From positions 2,232,001 to 2,296,000 of the forward strand of contig JAHYIO010000033.1 in assembly GCA_020543525.1 (NCBI GenBank): a stretch of DNA of 64,000 nucleotides. The letters are read 5' to 3'. Shown piece by piece: positions 32,271-43,721 of this stretch. The stretch comes from Coriolopsis trogii (Eukaryota > Basidiomycota > Agaricomycetes > Polyporales > Polyporaceae). Every line of letters starts with the position of its first letter. Position 1 is the stretch's first letter. The translations under genes and the position numbers were made by a program. A model generated the notes under the pieces. That model saw only the letters and a program-made list of their open reading frames with translations. It made no database searches and was not told where the DNA came from.

Positions 32271-35200
32271 ATGAACGTTTGGGTATGGATAGTATACTTG
32301 ACCTGATGATTTCGCTTACATGTCCTGTCTGGTTTGCAGACGGAGCATCGCAATCCAGAGGGTCGCACCTACTGGTTCAATACTAACACCAGGGAGAGCG
32401 TATGGGAGAAGCCAGATGGTGGGTTGTCCTTTTGGTGTTCGAGATTGTTCCCTAATCTTGTATTTAAGACCTGAAGACTCCCTTTGAGGTACGTGTGTCA
32501 ACATCAAAAAGAGAAGCTCTCACATATCCCATTTCTTGCCCATCTAGAAAGCTCTCAATCAAACGAAGTGGAAGGAGTACTTCTCAGGCGGCAGGAAATA
32601 CTACTACAATGTGCGTACATGCCCCACCACTCTTTCGTCTTGGACTCATGCCGATGGCCCCACTGTTAGACGGAGACGAAGGAGTCGAAATGGGACATGC
32701 CAGATGAGTTACTCTTATTGCTAGAAAAAGTGGAGAAAGAGGGGAAGCCTGCACCTGCCTCGGCACTTGTGTACGTGTGTTCAACTTCGAGTTCTATGGC
32801 AATGTCTTATTCCATCCCCAAAGCCCTGCCGGATTCACTGCTGTCGGTGCAGCCCCAGCCCAAGGTGCTCCCAACGCTCTCGGAGGGACTGACCCATCCT
32901 CATTCCCACCCGGTTCTCAGCCGCAATCTCAGCTCAATGGCCAAAATGGTGCTGTCGGTCTCCACACCGGTGGACTCCCCTTTGCGCCCATCAGTGTTCT
33001 TCCAGCTCGACCCAACTTGCCTGACGACCCGGTGATTCCGCACAACGGCTTCGCCACCGTGGAGGAGGGCGAGAAGGCTTTCGTTCACCTGTTGAAGAAA
33101 GCCGGAGTGGATGCCAGTTGGACGTGGGATCAAACGATGAGAGCTATCATCACCGATCCGCTCTACAAGGCTTTGAACACTTTGGCGGAGAAGAGGGCTG
33201 CGTGGCAAAAGGTGCGTGGTTCTAACCTGCTGTTGTGCATCACATAGTGACTTAGGACGGTCTAGTATGTGGACGGCCTTCGTGCGAAGGAGCAGGAGGA
33301 ACGAGAGGCTCGGCTGTCCAAGCTGCGTCCCTCTATCCGTAACATGCTGAAGGGAAACCCCAACGTGTACCACTACACGACCTTCGCTACCGCTGACAAG
33401 CTGTTCGCCCAGCATCCTATCTGGCAGCAGGCAAAGATTGAAGCCGAACGCAAGCTCATTTTCGAAGAATACGTTGCCGAGCTCAAGCAACGGGAAGTGG
33501 TAAGTCTACGTCCCTACTTCACAGCATACGATCCGTCACTTATCATTTATGCAGCAAGAGTCTCGCGCCGCCCGTTCTCGCAGTATCGCAAAGATAGTCG
33601 CGCTGTTCAAGCGCCTTGATGTGGACGTCCTCACGCGATGGCGGCAAGCGCATCGCATGGTATTAGACTCAGATGAGTGGAAGGACGATCCCGAGCTCCA
33701 GACACTTCCCACGCTAGACATTCTCCTAGCGTTCGAAGACTATAGTCGTGTGCGAGAACGTGAGTTTGAAGAGCAGATGCGGAGACGTCAGGTTGAGAAG
33801 ACTCGCAGAGAGCGCAAGGCGAGAGAGGCGTTCAGGGTAAGGCTGTCATCAGTCGTTTGATATACACGGGACTAATGGAAGTTTCATATTTGCTAGGAAG
33901 TGCTCGAAGCCCTTGTCAAGTCCGGGGAGATCAAAGCTCGCACGAAGTGGAAGCAGGTCTATCCTAGCTTTGCCAATGACAACCGCTACCTCGACATGCT
34001 TGGGAACCCAGGCTCGAACCCGATCGAGCTCTTCTGGGATATCGTGGACGCTCTTGACCAGAAACTAGATGCGAAGATCGCCATTGCAGACGGTGCCATC
34101 AAACGCTATAATCAGGCCCAACAGGACAAATTAAATGCAGAGAATGATGCCGCTGCTGAGGAGAAGGCGACCTCTGGACTCAAGCCGTTCGAGGTTGGCC
34201 CGGACACCACTGAAGAAGAGTTCCTCAACATCATTAAGGCAGATGAGGATGAGAGCATCAAGACGTTGTCGGACGAGGATTTGAAAGAGATCTTCCACTC
34301 CGTGAGTGCCTCCGTTGATCTCCTTGGAAATCTGTTTCCTGATCGCTATCTACCGTAGCTGCATGACGTCGCTGTCAAGAAGCAAGCTGACGAGAGGCGC
34401 CGTGCTGAGCGCAAGCAACGGCATCTTCAGGACGACCTGCGTTACGCCCTCAAGAAGGTGCCCGAGCTTCACGATGCAAGTCTGTCGTATGATGAGGTCA
34501 GTCCCAATATCATATGTCACGGACTTCCTGTAGTCTGACGAGATGCACGAAGGCTCTTCCCTACATGCAAGAGCTCCCAGAGTACAAGGCAATCGATGAC
34601 GAGGAGGGCAGGAAGGCCGCGTTCGCGAAGTTCGTAAAGAGGCAGAAGGCAGGTCTGATGCAACGCGCCGCTTGTAAGTTCTCCTACTCATCGCCATTTC
34701 GTTCATTCACAGGAACGCCTACGAGAGCGCGAGCGTGAGGCTTCCGAAGATGGTGGCTCGACCACCAGTCGGCGGAGGAAGGAACCTGTCAAGGAACGTG
34801 AACCCGAGCGGGAACGTGAGCGCGAGCGTGAACGTGAAGGCAAGGAGCGCGACAGGGACCATCGAGACCGCGACAGGGACTCCGAGAGAGACCGACACCA
34901 CGACCGTGACAGCAGAAGCGACCGTGGCCGTAGGGCGCACGACCACGACGCGCATCGAGATGCTCGCCACTCCGAGAGGGAATACGGCCGAGACCGGGAG
35001 TACTCCAAGGACAAGACTCACTATAAGGAGAGGGAACGTGAGCGCGACAGGGACCGAGAGCGGGACAGAAGCCGGGATCACTACCGTTCCACTCGCCACC
35101 GTGACTACGACCGGGATGACCGCCGCCGTGACCACAGGGGCGCACGCGACTGGGAAGACGGCTATAGTGCCCATGACAGTGTACCGCCATACAGAGAGCG

Positions 35201-35473
35201 GGAGCGTGCCGAGTCGGTTCACCGTGAAGCGGATCCTCGCGAGAAACGCGACCGTGGTGCGTTCGAGGAGAGGGCGTTTGATGAGAGGGATCAGAAGGTG
35301 GGTTCATCGTTGTTTACGTGCTGCTGGGCCATCTCTTACATATTTCTTCATGACAGAGACCGCGCTACAGCATTCCTCCCGAGGCCCCGCCGGCCGAGAA
35401 GGCTGTTGCTGCTGCCACTGCACCTGTCGAGCCGCCGCCGCGTGCTGAGACTCCTGAGGAGGGCGAGATTTGA
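32271..35473 (+). CDS. PRP40: U1 snRNP-associated splicing factor Prp40 (WW-WW-FF repeats)
   Basis: Bridges the 5' splice site (U1 snRNP) and branch-point proteins in early spliceosome assembly and binds the RNA polymerase II tail. Exon 1 codes only MNVW, the last residue being the first Trp of WW domain 1 ([25 protein letters not shown]). A 20-nt exon (32469-32488, DLKTPFE) follows, then WW domain 2 ([32 protein letters not shown]). After a Pro/Gly/Gln linker come FF domains: [80 protein letters not shown] and further helices. The C-terminus is a long Arg/Glu/Asp/His alternating tail, ending [10 protein letters not shown]. There are more than ten exons. The transposon target duplication ends 87 bp before the ATG, so the native promoter is probably displaced. 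Confidence 0.94.
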
Positions 35474-35538
35474 AACAGTCGCGCAGCGAATAGATTAGTA
35501 TGCCATGTATGCTATGAGATCCATGAATGCCAGCAATG

Positions 35539-36113
35539 CTATGATGATGCGTCTTCTACAATGTCGATCGAACCTACTCGCAGACGGGTGTATGTCTGCT
35601 TGTGCCTGACCGTCCGCTCGTAACCCTTTCGCCTCTTCTTCTTGAAGATGACCTCCATTTTGCCCTTCGTGTGCTCCACCACCGTCGCTTCTACACGGAC
35701 TTTGTCGGAGGGGAGGGTAGGGCTGCCACGCACGGTGTACTCGCGGGAACCAATCTCGTGGATGTCGGACAGCTGGACCACATCGCCGACCTTTACGTCT
35801 TTGAGACGGGGGACGGTGAGGAGATCGCGAGGCGTAAGGAGGTATTTTCTGCCGGCCAGGCTGGCAATGATGTACTGCGACGGTTGTGCGCGAATGAGAG
35901 ACAGGGCATTGGGTGTGGTCGATGGTGGAGGGACGGTCTGCGTATGCAGAGCACGATATGCGACCGTACGCAAAGTTGCTGCAAAGGAAACAGTATGTGA
36001 ACAACGCGCACAACGACGAGGAAAGGCAGGCACTCACGTCTGAAGAGGCCTAGGGAAGCCATTGCCGACGAGCTCAGCGTGACGGCGACCAAGCGCGAGG
36101 GCGAGGGCAGCAT
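35539..36113 (-). CDS. MRPL21: Mitochondrial large-subunit ribosomal protein bL21m
   Basis: Component of the mitochondrial 54S subunit, homologous to bacterial L21. After splicing, the targeting leader reads ASLGLFRPTLRTVAYRALHT. The L21 domain follows: SQYIIASLAGRKYLLTPRDL, LKDVKVGDVVQLSDIHEIGS, SDKVRVEATVVEHTKGKMEV, then the family signature FKKKRRKGYERTVRHKQTYT and RLRVGSIDIV. The stop is at 35539. The first in-frame ATG is at 36113; an ATG at 36062 also gives a complete presequence and may be the true start. One intron splits the leader. It is divergent from ATP1. Confidence 0.92.
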
Positions 36114-36252
36114 GGGTGGTTTCGGGAGGACCGGAAAGGCGGAATTGGATCGGCGCCCGAATTGGGGTTATGTAAGGCAAAGTTTGGGTGACCCGGGTCG
36201 TCCCTACGGCCGAACGACAACTCACCCTCCCACTTTCCTTCCTCCTCATACC
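36114..36252. promoter_or_regulatory. Short divergent promoter bL21m / ATP1
   Basis: 139-190 bp, depending on the bL21m start used, separate two divergent genes for mitochondrial proteins. Co-regulation is likely. No TATA box is obvious. Confidence 0.5.
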
Positions 36253-38397
36253 ATGCATAGAGTCGCCCTCAGGAACTCCGTCCGCGCAGCTGCGCTGGCC
36301 GCTTCCAAAGTGCGCAAAGCCTTTTCTGCTCATTTTTCTGCTTTTTGTGTGCTCATGCCCTCTCTTCAATCAAGAGCGCTGCCCGCACTACCCCTGCTGT
36401 TTCTCGCTCATATGCGACAGCAAAGGCCGGTACGTTCACGCGCATTATTGTTGCTATTGATCTGTCTGATGTGTTTCTCTCCTCTCCTCGCTCTCCTGTC
36501 GGTCTCGTGTTTTTGGTCTCCTACTCGTGACACGTCACGGTAGCTGCATCTGAGGTCTCTTCGATTCTCGAGTCCCGCATAGCTGGCACTTCAGTGGGCG
36601 CAAACGTTGAGGAAACTGGACGCGTTCTGAGTGAGTTTTGCGCGTTGGGCTGCTTGAATTTCTAGTGAATGACGTGTTGCCATCAAGGCGTCGGTGACGG
36701 TATTGCACGTGTATGGGGTCTCAGAAACGTGCAGGGTACGTCCAATCTATACCCTTATTCGCCAGCACCGTTGTCTGAGTCTGTGATGTAGCCGAGGAGA
36801 TGGTGGAATTCTCTTCTGGCATCCGTGGCATGTGCTTGAACTTGGAAGCCGACAACGTCGGTGTCTCCATCTTCGGTAACGATCGTGCTATCAAGGAGGG
36901 CGACACGGTCAAGCGTACAGGCCAGATTGTCGACGTTCCTGTCGGCCCTGAGCTCCTCGGCCGTGTCGTCGATGCCCTCGGTAACCCCATTGACGGCAAG
37001 GGTCCCATCAACACCTCCGAGCGCCGCCGTGCCCAGCTCAAGGCCCCCGGTATCCTTCCCCGTCGCTCCGTCAACCAGCCTATGATGACCGGGATCAAGC
37101 CCATCGACGCCATGGTCCCCATTGGTCGCGGCCAGCGTGAACTGATCATCGGTGACCGTCAGACTGGTAAGACCGCTGTTGCCATCGACACCATCCTCAA
37201 CCAGAAGCGGTGGAATGAGGGCAACGAGGAGGACAAGAAGCTCTACTGTGTTTACGTCGCTGTCGGCCAGAAGCGTTCCACTGTTGCTCAGCTCGTCAAG
37301 ACTCTTGAGGAGAACGACGCGATGAAGTACTCCATCATCGTGGCCGCTACTGCCTCCGAGGCGGCTCCTCTTCAGTACCTTGCGCCCTTCTCCGGCTGTG
37401 CCATGGGCGAATGGTTCCGTGACAACGGCAAGCACGCCCTCATCATCTACGATGACCTGTCCAAGCAGGCTGTGGCCTACCGTCAGATGTCTCTGCTGCT
37501 CCGTCGTCCCCCTGGTCGTGAGGCTTACCCCGGTGACGTCTTCTACCTGCACTCTCGTCTCCTCGAGCGTGCTGCCAAGATGAACGAGAAGTTCGGCGGA
37601 GGATCCCTCACTGCCCTTCCCATCATTGAGACTCAGGGTGGTGATGTATCTGCCTACATTCCCACCAACGTGAGTTGCCTCAATGCCTCCCAGTAGACAT
37701 TTAGGCTCAACCGTCTCGCAAATTAGGTCATCTCCATCACGGACGGTCAGATTTTCTTGGAGGCTGAGCTTTTCTTCCGTGGTGTCCGTCCCGCCATCAA
37801 CGTCGGTCTGTCGGTCTCCCGTGTCGGCTCGGCTGCCCAGACGTGAGTAAGGTTGATTTATGACGTCATCCGCCGCTCTAAATCCGCGTTCCTGTTTGCA
37901 GCAAGATCATGAAGAAGTTCGCTGGTTCGCTCAAGCTGTACCTCGCCCAGTACCGTGAAGTCGCCGCCTTCGCTCAGTTCGGTTCTGATTTGGATGCGTC
38001 GACTCGTTTCCTCCTCTCCCGTGGTGCCCGTTTGACCGAGCTCCTCAGTAAGCATTGTTGTCCTTCCATTTCGTTCCTTCGCTGACCTCTCCGCAGAGCA
38101 AGGTCAGTACCAGCCCCTGGCGATGGAGATCCAGGTCCCCATCATCTACGCCGGTGTCAACGGTCTCGTAAGTCGTACTCCTTCTCAACGTGACAGAACG
38201 GTACTAATGGACTATTCGCTTAGCTTGACCCCATCCCCGTCGATCAGATCACTCGCTGGGAGAGCGAGTTCCGTGCTCACCTCACCGCCACTCAGGGTGC
38301 TCTTCTCCAGGAGATTTCCAAGGGCCAGATCACTCCTGAGATCGAGTCGCAGATCAAGAAGGTGGTCGAGGACCACGTCTCGTCGTTCACCTCGTAA
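36253..38397 (+). CDS. ATP1: ATP synthase F1 subunit alpha, mitochondrial
   Basis: Non-catalytic nucleotide-binding subunit of the F1 head of complex V. A presequence ([36 protein letters not shown]) precedes [20 protein letters not shown]. The beta-barrel domain has [19 protein letters not shown]. The nucleotide-binding domain has the Walker A motif [29 protein letters not shown], the Walker B region [20 protein letters not shown], and [20 protein letters not shown] with the conserved S-R. The C-terminus ends EDHVSSFTS. About nine exons; introns 5' of the main exon are short and start with the usual GTGCG, GTACG or GTGAG. Codons are strongly C-ending, as in highly expressed genes. The antisense open frame over 36,755-37,552 is a shadow. 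Confidence 0.97.
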
Positions 38398-38797
38398 GCT
38401 AGATGGTAGAACGGGAGCAAAATGTTGTTAGCCGTGTCTATATACTACCTGCTATGTCTCTGATCCAGGACGTTATTATGGTCGATTAATCGCAAAACGA
38501 TTACGAGCGCGTTATCTGCGTTGTCGGTCATAATGGATGTTTCAGGCCGTAATTGACAAATTTATGAGCGGCCCGCAGAGGTCTATGTAGTAGAGTGCGG
38601 TGGCGATACTGTCATGACATGCAAGAAGTTATAACTCAGGCATCACGGTGTCCAAAGTCCAAACCCTCTATGATACTTATACTGGGACGGTGATACAAAT
38701 GGAAACGACCACTTCCCCGCCAAACGTAAGAAATGCACTGTTCGGCGTAATCGCTGGCCTTTTTTCCAAGGATGGACTGGATTGGACCGCTTCCATC
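38398..38797. other. Convergent 3' region ATP1 / DUF2408 gene
   Basis: These 400 bp hold two 3' UTRs. The right end (38,797 down) is where the minus-strand acidic C-terminal exon stops. I see no gene. Confidence 0.5.
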
Positions 38798-41700
38798 TTA
38801 CTCGTCATCTTTCCTCTCTTCCCCTTCCCCCTCTTCGTCATCCTCCGCCTCTGATCCAGATGAAGACAAGGGACTCTCAAAATCATAGTCGTCTCCATCT
38901 ATGTACTCGTCCTCTTCAGCGTCGTCCATAGACTCCTTGAGCTGCAATAGGTGTCGTGTCAATTCAAGGAGTGCACGTCGTGAGAACGGCGGTACATACC
39001 ATCTCAAGGAGTTCGTGACATTCGTTCAGGTGGGCCATAACGATACCTTGACCCTCCGGCACGGTGCCGTCGACGCCAATGAACTTGCCCTCCCGACGCA
39101 TAGAGTCGATCTGATGAAGTGCGAGCTGATACTGGACGCAACGTCAGTATGACCGGAGTTGAACGAGGAGGACGGCACATGTAGGATCTGACACATACTG
39201 GATAGAGGTCTCGTGGACTGAAAGGGCCACCGTACTTGAGTACCTCGTTCAGGCACTTCTTCACTGTCGACAGCTTATTCGCCTTAGGAAGAGCGACATG
39301 AGCACAGGCACAGCGCGCGTGTAGGGGTAGACGTGACTCACGATCGGCATCAACTCCTCCGAAACTGGCTCGCTAGACACGAGCAATCGGTAGATCAAAC
39401 CATAACATCGCCGCAAAAGGTACAGAAGCACCTGAGGTCGCCTGTCAGGGAGTATGTTCGTCTGTCCGATTCGGTACGCACATATTGCCCCTCGGGTCGG
39501 TTACCCTCCGCATCTACGAATTTCCCGTCTACCCGCATCTTGTCGATCTCTTGTAGGCTGAGACTATAGTTCCAAAGGTCCGTCTCGCGAAGACTCCACC
39601 GATGGGTGAGAACCTAAAGAGCGGTTGGCAATGCACAAACTGTACGACCATAGGTACATACCAAAGATTCCAGCTCTTTGCGGATCTCGCTCAGTCGGTC
39701 GTATATGGGTCGCAGTGACGATGCCACGTTCTTCGACTCGTCCTGTGCTCGAATTTCTTGCACGATCTCGAAGCATTCTTCGAGTAGTGACGAACAAATT
39801 GCCTGGGACGCCGGCACCGTCCCTCCTGGACCCAGGAATTTGCCATCGACACGTTTCCTACAAGAATGAATGCCGATCAGTCCGAGTCGCGTTGCATGAA
39901 ATCAAATTGAGACACTCAACGAATCAATCTTCCGCAGCTCCTCTTGTATGGGCTTCAACTCGGCCTTCACGCGGACACCGTCCTTGTCTCTCACTTCTTT
40001 CTCATGTGGGGGCTTCGGTGTGCTCTCGCGTGTCGGCGTCTTCGAGTTAGGGTCACTTCCTGTGTCTTCCTCGGTTGCTACCGCTTTGCCCTTGATGTCT
40101 TCAGCCTTGTCTGGATGGGCCTGCGACCAAGCGACTTCTCTAGCGGTCTCTTTCGCTGCCAAAGCCACCAGTTGTCGTCGGATGTTGACCAACCGCTCGT
40201 GTATTGGGATAAGTTCGGGGGAGAGCACGGACAGGGAGTCCTGCAACTTGCGCAGGAGGTTCTCTGCGAGGCAAGATGGCGTCAGCATCTGATACACGCG
40301 CAAACCTGTCAAAGGGGTGGAGGACCTGGAAAGAGGATGGGCTACTCTTCAGACTTATTTACCGTCATAACGACGCGGTGATGATCAAACTGGTTGTAGA
40401 TGTGCAGGAGACGGCTGTGAGATGAGGGTTCCAGGAGGTAATGGGACGTACGCGTGACGACAGAGTGGAACAGGTGACAGACAAGGGTGAGAAGGAGAGC
40501 GAGTCGAGGCTCACTTACCACAATCGTTGAGTTGCCGATCAAGCAACTTGGTCATGGCAGGGGGATGCTTCCCGCTCTCCATGTCTTGTTGTACGAGGTT
40601 CCTGGCACAAGCAGATTTTCAGTACAGTGCTCTGTGTTTCGTACGTAAAGGTTATGCGCTCGAGATGATGATATGCCCACATCGTGCCTTGGCGTCGAGC
40701 TAACGACGAATGCAACCAACATGGGCAAGTCTCGTGATATCGCAGGCGGTTGGTGGATATGCGACTCACCGTAGCTCACCCAGCCGTCGGTGGAAGGGTG
40801 CAAGGTCGGATTCATTGTAGACACCCGACTCGTCCATGTGGTCGAGGATTTGCTGGAGGGAGACAGTGAGCAAAACGAGCCTGTCCAGCCGCGGACTGGG
40901 CTTTGTTGGCGGGAAGAAAGAGGACAGGAGGCGGGGGAATGTGATGAAGAATGACATATGCATGGCGGGAAACCTTGGGTAGCTCGAATCGTGTCAGCGC
41001 GCGTTTTATACGTGGCTGGATTAGACCCTCAAGAGGGCTGCAGGCTCCCGCATCTCCTCCGCGGGAGCAAAAAAACATCGGTGCGCAACCCGTACATCCG
41101 AAGTACGCGATGCCACAGAAGCTGGACAAGGCGCACACGCGCCAGGCAACTGGCATGTATCTGTGGCATGGTGCCTTCGAGAGCGCAGATCGTCATGAAA
41201 GAGTAATCGCTAGTGTTCCGGAATACCTCCGCGTGGGGTTTCATCGTCGACAAATAAAGCCGTGTGACGTGATTGGGGGGATCAAGCCTGAAATCCAGGC
41301 AGTCTAGGAAGGCCCATCTGTATGATCAGGCCCGACCTTATCTCGTCGGAAGGTGTCGTCGGAACACTCGGTACGAGGACAAGATAACCCAACAGTGCGG
41401 AGGCTGCTGAGTGAACATACGCACGAAGACGGAGTGAACAGACGGAAGTCATGAGCAGGAAGCATATGTGGTAGCTTGATTGCAAAATTGCGTACGACGT
41501 TATGCAGTACCATTGCAAATATCCCCAGGGAACGATGATGAGGGCAACTGAAACAATAGTACTGGTGTCGTGGCTCAGAGGCGCACCCCTCTCACAGGGC
41601 ACCCCGTGAGTCAGGACACCACTTCGCGCAGTATTCTGCTCAGCCTGGCAAACCTTAGCAGAGGAGTGCCTAAGGCTTACTGTCCTCATGCAGTACTCCA

Positions 41701-42398
41701 ATTCCCCATGCCACTCACTTCAAGCCTCGGGGGATTCGGAAGAGGCGCGGGGTAAGGCCAATGTGACTCCGGGAGCAGATCGGGAATAGCCGTACTCGTA
41801 CTTCCACTTCCACCGCTTCAGTCACGACACCCGAGGAAATAACGCCATAGATCCTCGTAGCAAAAGTGACTCACCCTCATGGAGGCGATCATACTATAAG
41901 TCGCAGGGCATTCGCGCGTCCTGCCGATAGTGAGGAAGAATAGTGAGAGGAGGTTGAAGACATCCGCCAGAGTCGTGTCCAGGCGGTTGTTGTATGTGGT
42001 GTGATCGTCGCGGACTTCATTCAAGCGAGTTACTAGAAACGATTGGGTTCGTGCCAGGATGCCGCGCCGGGTCATGAGGTGAGAGTGTATGGCCAGTTAA
42101 TGCGTGCCGCGATTCAGTTTGTGAGATTGGCGTAAGAGATTTAGAGAGCGATTGTAGGATGTACGGACCTTGCTTCACGATCGCCTGGTAGAGCTGGTTC
42201 ACGTCGGATGACTTGATAAACTCGCCTCTGTTCTTCTTGAGCGCGGTCAAGCGGTTTCGGATGCTAGCGGCAGGTCGGAGGGCATCAGTAGAAGACTTGT
42301 CGAGGCATGGAAAGCACGCACTTGATGACCGCCTCCAGGATAGGCAGCTCTGAGCGATGCCGGAACATGAGGAGATCAGCTTCGCGGGTAACTAGCAT
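38798..42398 (-). CDS. DUF2408 / UPF0662 protein (YPL260W-like)
   Basis: Conserved fungal cytoplasmic and nuclear protein without known biochemical role. Recognisable blocks in order: TREADLLMFRHRSELPILEA, RNRLTALKKNRGEFIKSSDV, LADVFNLLSLFFLTIGRTRE with CPATYSMIASMR, QILDHMDESGVYNESDLAPF, NLVQQDMESGKHPPAMTKLL, ENLLRKLQDSLSVLSPELIP, KRVDGKFLGPGGTVPASQAI, WSLRETDLWNYSLSLQEIDK, VLLYLLRRCYGLIYRLLVSS and MRREGKFIGVDGTVPEGQGI, then an acidic tail (DDAEEDEYIDGDDYDFES). The start is uncertain: ATG 42398 opens MLVTREAD, while ATG 42442 would give MSVPVAQE joined to VTREAD through a 26-nt intron. One intron (40853-41874) is 1,022 nt, about twenty times the local norm. Confidence 0.85.
40853..41874 (-). 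other. Unusually long intron (1,022 nt) of the DUF2408 gene
   Basis: The donor is ATGAGG|GTGAGT and the acceptor CCTCCAG|CAAATC; the spliced protein SMR-QILDHMDESG is continuous with the family pattern. The intron contains open frames on both strands (40951-41307 plus, 41282-41701 minus) without recognisable domains, and TATAAAAC on the minus strand near 41,003-41,010. I could not find inverted ends or a target duplication that would prove an insertion. Confidence 0.75.
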
Positions 42399-42744
42399 TG
42401 GATTGACTCGTGCACACCTTCCTGAGCTACGGGCACAGACATTGCTGCAGATTATACCGGAGAGTGTCAGATACTCTCTTGTCGTTGTTTCCGGACGGTG
42501 AGCGTCGAGATAGCGGTGGTAGTGGAAGAGGAGGAAGTGGCTCTCAGCCAAGCTGCACTCCAAGTTCTCCGGCCGGACTCTGCATTACCAGCTTAGGACA
42601 CGTGATACTGGCCGAGAAAGGCAGGAGGTTTCCACGACTGATACTTTATCAGTCCTGTTCAGCCCTTGCCCAGAACAGCACAGCACCTGCCCGCGCCGCC
42701 CTCCATTCTACCGACCACTACATCCTCCCCGACAGACATCGACC
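42399..42744. promoter_or_regulatory. Divergent region DUF2408 gene / tropomyosin
   Basis: These 346 bp lie between divergent starts. They also include the alternative DUF2408 first exon at 42442-42418. No TATA box is seen. Confidence 0.4.
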
Positions 42745-43468
42745 ATGGAGAAGATCAAGGAGGTGTGCACACCCTATTCACACACACGTCCGCACACGTC
42801 CCATTGACCAGATCGACACGACAGCGCTTGCAATCCCTCCGCGCTGAGGCCGACAACGCGGTCGCGCGTGCCGAGGAGGCTGAGGCGAAAAACAAGAAGT
42901 ACGAACAGCTCCTGTTGGAGAAGGAGCAGGAGATTACATCCCTCCAGCACAAGATCTCTGTGCTCGATGCCGATCTCGAGAAGGCGGAGACCAAGCTCGC
43001 GGATATGAAGGCTGCCCAGGAGGACGGGGAGCAGAGCAAGACTGCGAATGAGGGTCTCCAGCGGAAGATTCAGCTGCTCGAGGAGGAGCTTGACGCTGCT
43101 GACAAGAACCTGAAGGAGGCAATGGACAAGTACGTGCTCATGCATCAGCTTGATTGGTTCGCCACTGACACGACTGACTCGCATCGGTAGGCTGAGACAG
43201 GTCGATGTCAAGGCGGAGCACTTTGAGCGGCAGGTTACGCGTCTCGAGCAGGAGCGTGACCAGTGGGAGAAGAAGTTCGAGGTACGTAACACCCTCTCTG
43301 CTCCTATAAGCACAGGCTCTACATGCGGTATCTCGCCGCGGAGATGTATAGTATTTGTTTCACATCTACGGTCGCTGACGGCGCTCCCCATCGCAGGAAG
43401 CACAAGAGAAGTACAAGGAATCCAAGCGCGAGCTCGACGAGCTTGTCTCAACCATGGAGGGCCTCTGA
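42745..43468 (+). CDS. TPM1: Tropomyosin
   Basis: Actin-cable-stabilising coiled-coil dimer, needed for polarised growth and cytokinesis. Exon 1 is 18 nt (MEKIKE), joined to RLQSLRAEADNAVARAEEAE. The heptad pattern then runs unbroken through LLEKEQEITSLQHKISVLDA, KIQLLEEELDAADKNLKEAM, LRQVDVKAEHFERQVTRLEQ and KYKESKRELDELVSTMEGL. The product of about 161 residues matches fission-yeast Cdc8 length. Four exons; the stop is at 43466-43468. Confidence 0.94.
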
Positions 43469-43721
43469 TACCCCGACGTCCAACAATGTACCATACAACA
43501 CCTGTCGGCATGTTGGGCAATGCCCGTCGGTGCGATCACCAGCGATGCTTCCCCGGATACGTCATGGCAATTACGATCTCATACCTCTCTACATTTACTC
43601 TACACGTCGAATGGTTGCGCCGTCTTGCATGTGTATAGTCACCTCAATGAGAACAAGACATCAATAATCCGGTATATCGCCAGAAGGAAAGCTACAAGTT
43701 ATCCAGATGTTCAGATGCGGG

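Noticed and set aside
34735..35448. 237-codon Thr/Arg-rich frame over the PRP40 tail
   Set aside because: It is the shifted frame of the Arg/Glu/Asp repeats of PRP40.
36755..37552. 265-codon minus-strand frame over ATP1
   Set aside because: Antisense shadow of a strongly codon-biased gene.
40330..40430. Possible exon RLLHIYNQFDHHRVVMT in the DUF2408 gene
   Set aside because: It cannot be joined in phase; splicing directly from NDC to ENLLRKL restores the family sequence, so this is intron.
41282..41701. 139-codon hydrophobic frame inside the long DUF2408 intron
   Set aside because: Same strand as the host gene but no homology and no splice continuity; not enough to call a gene.
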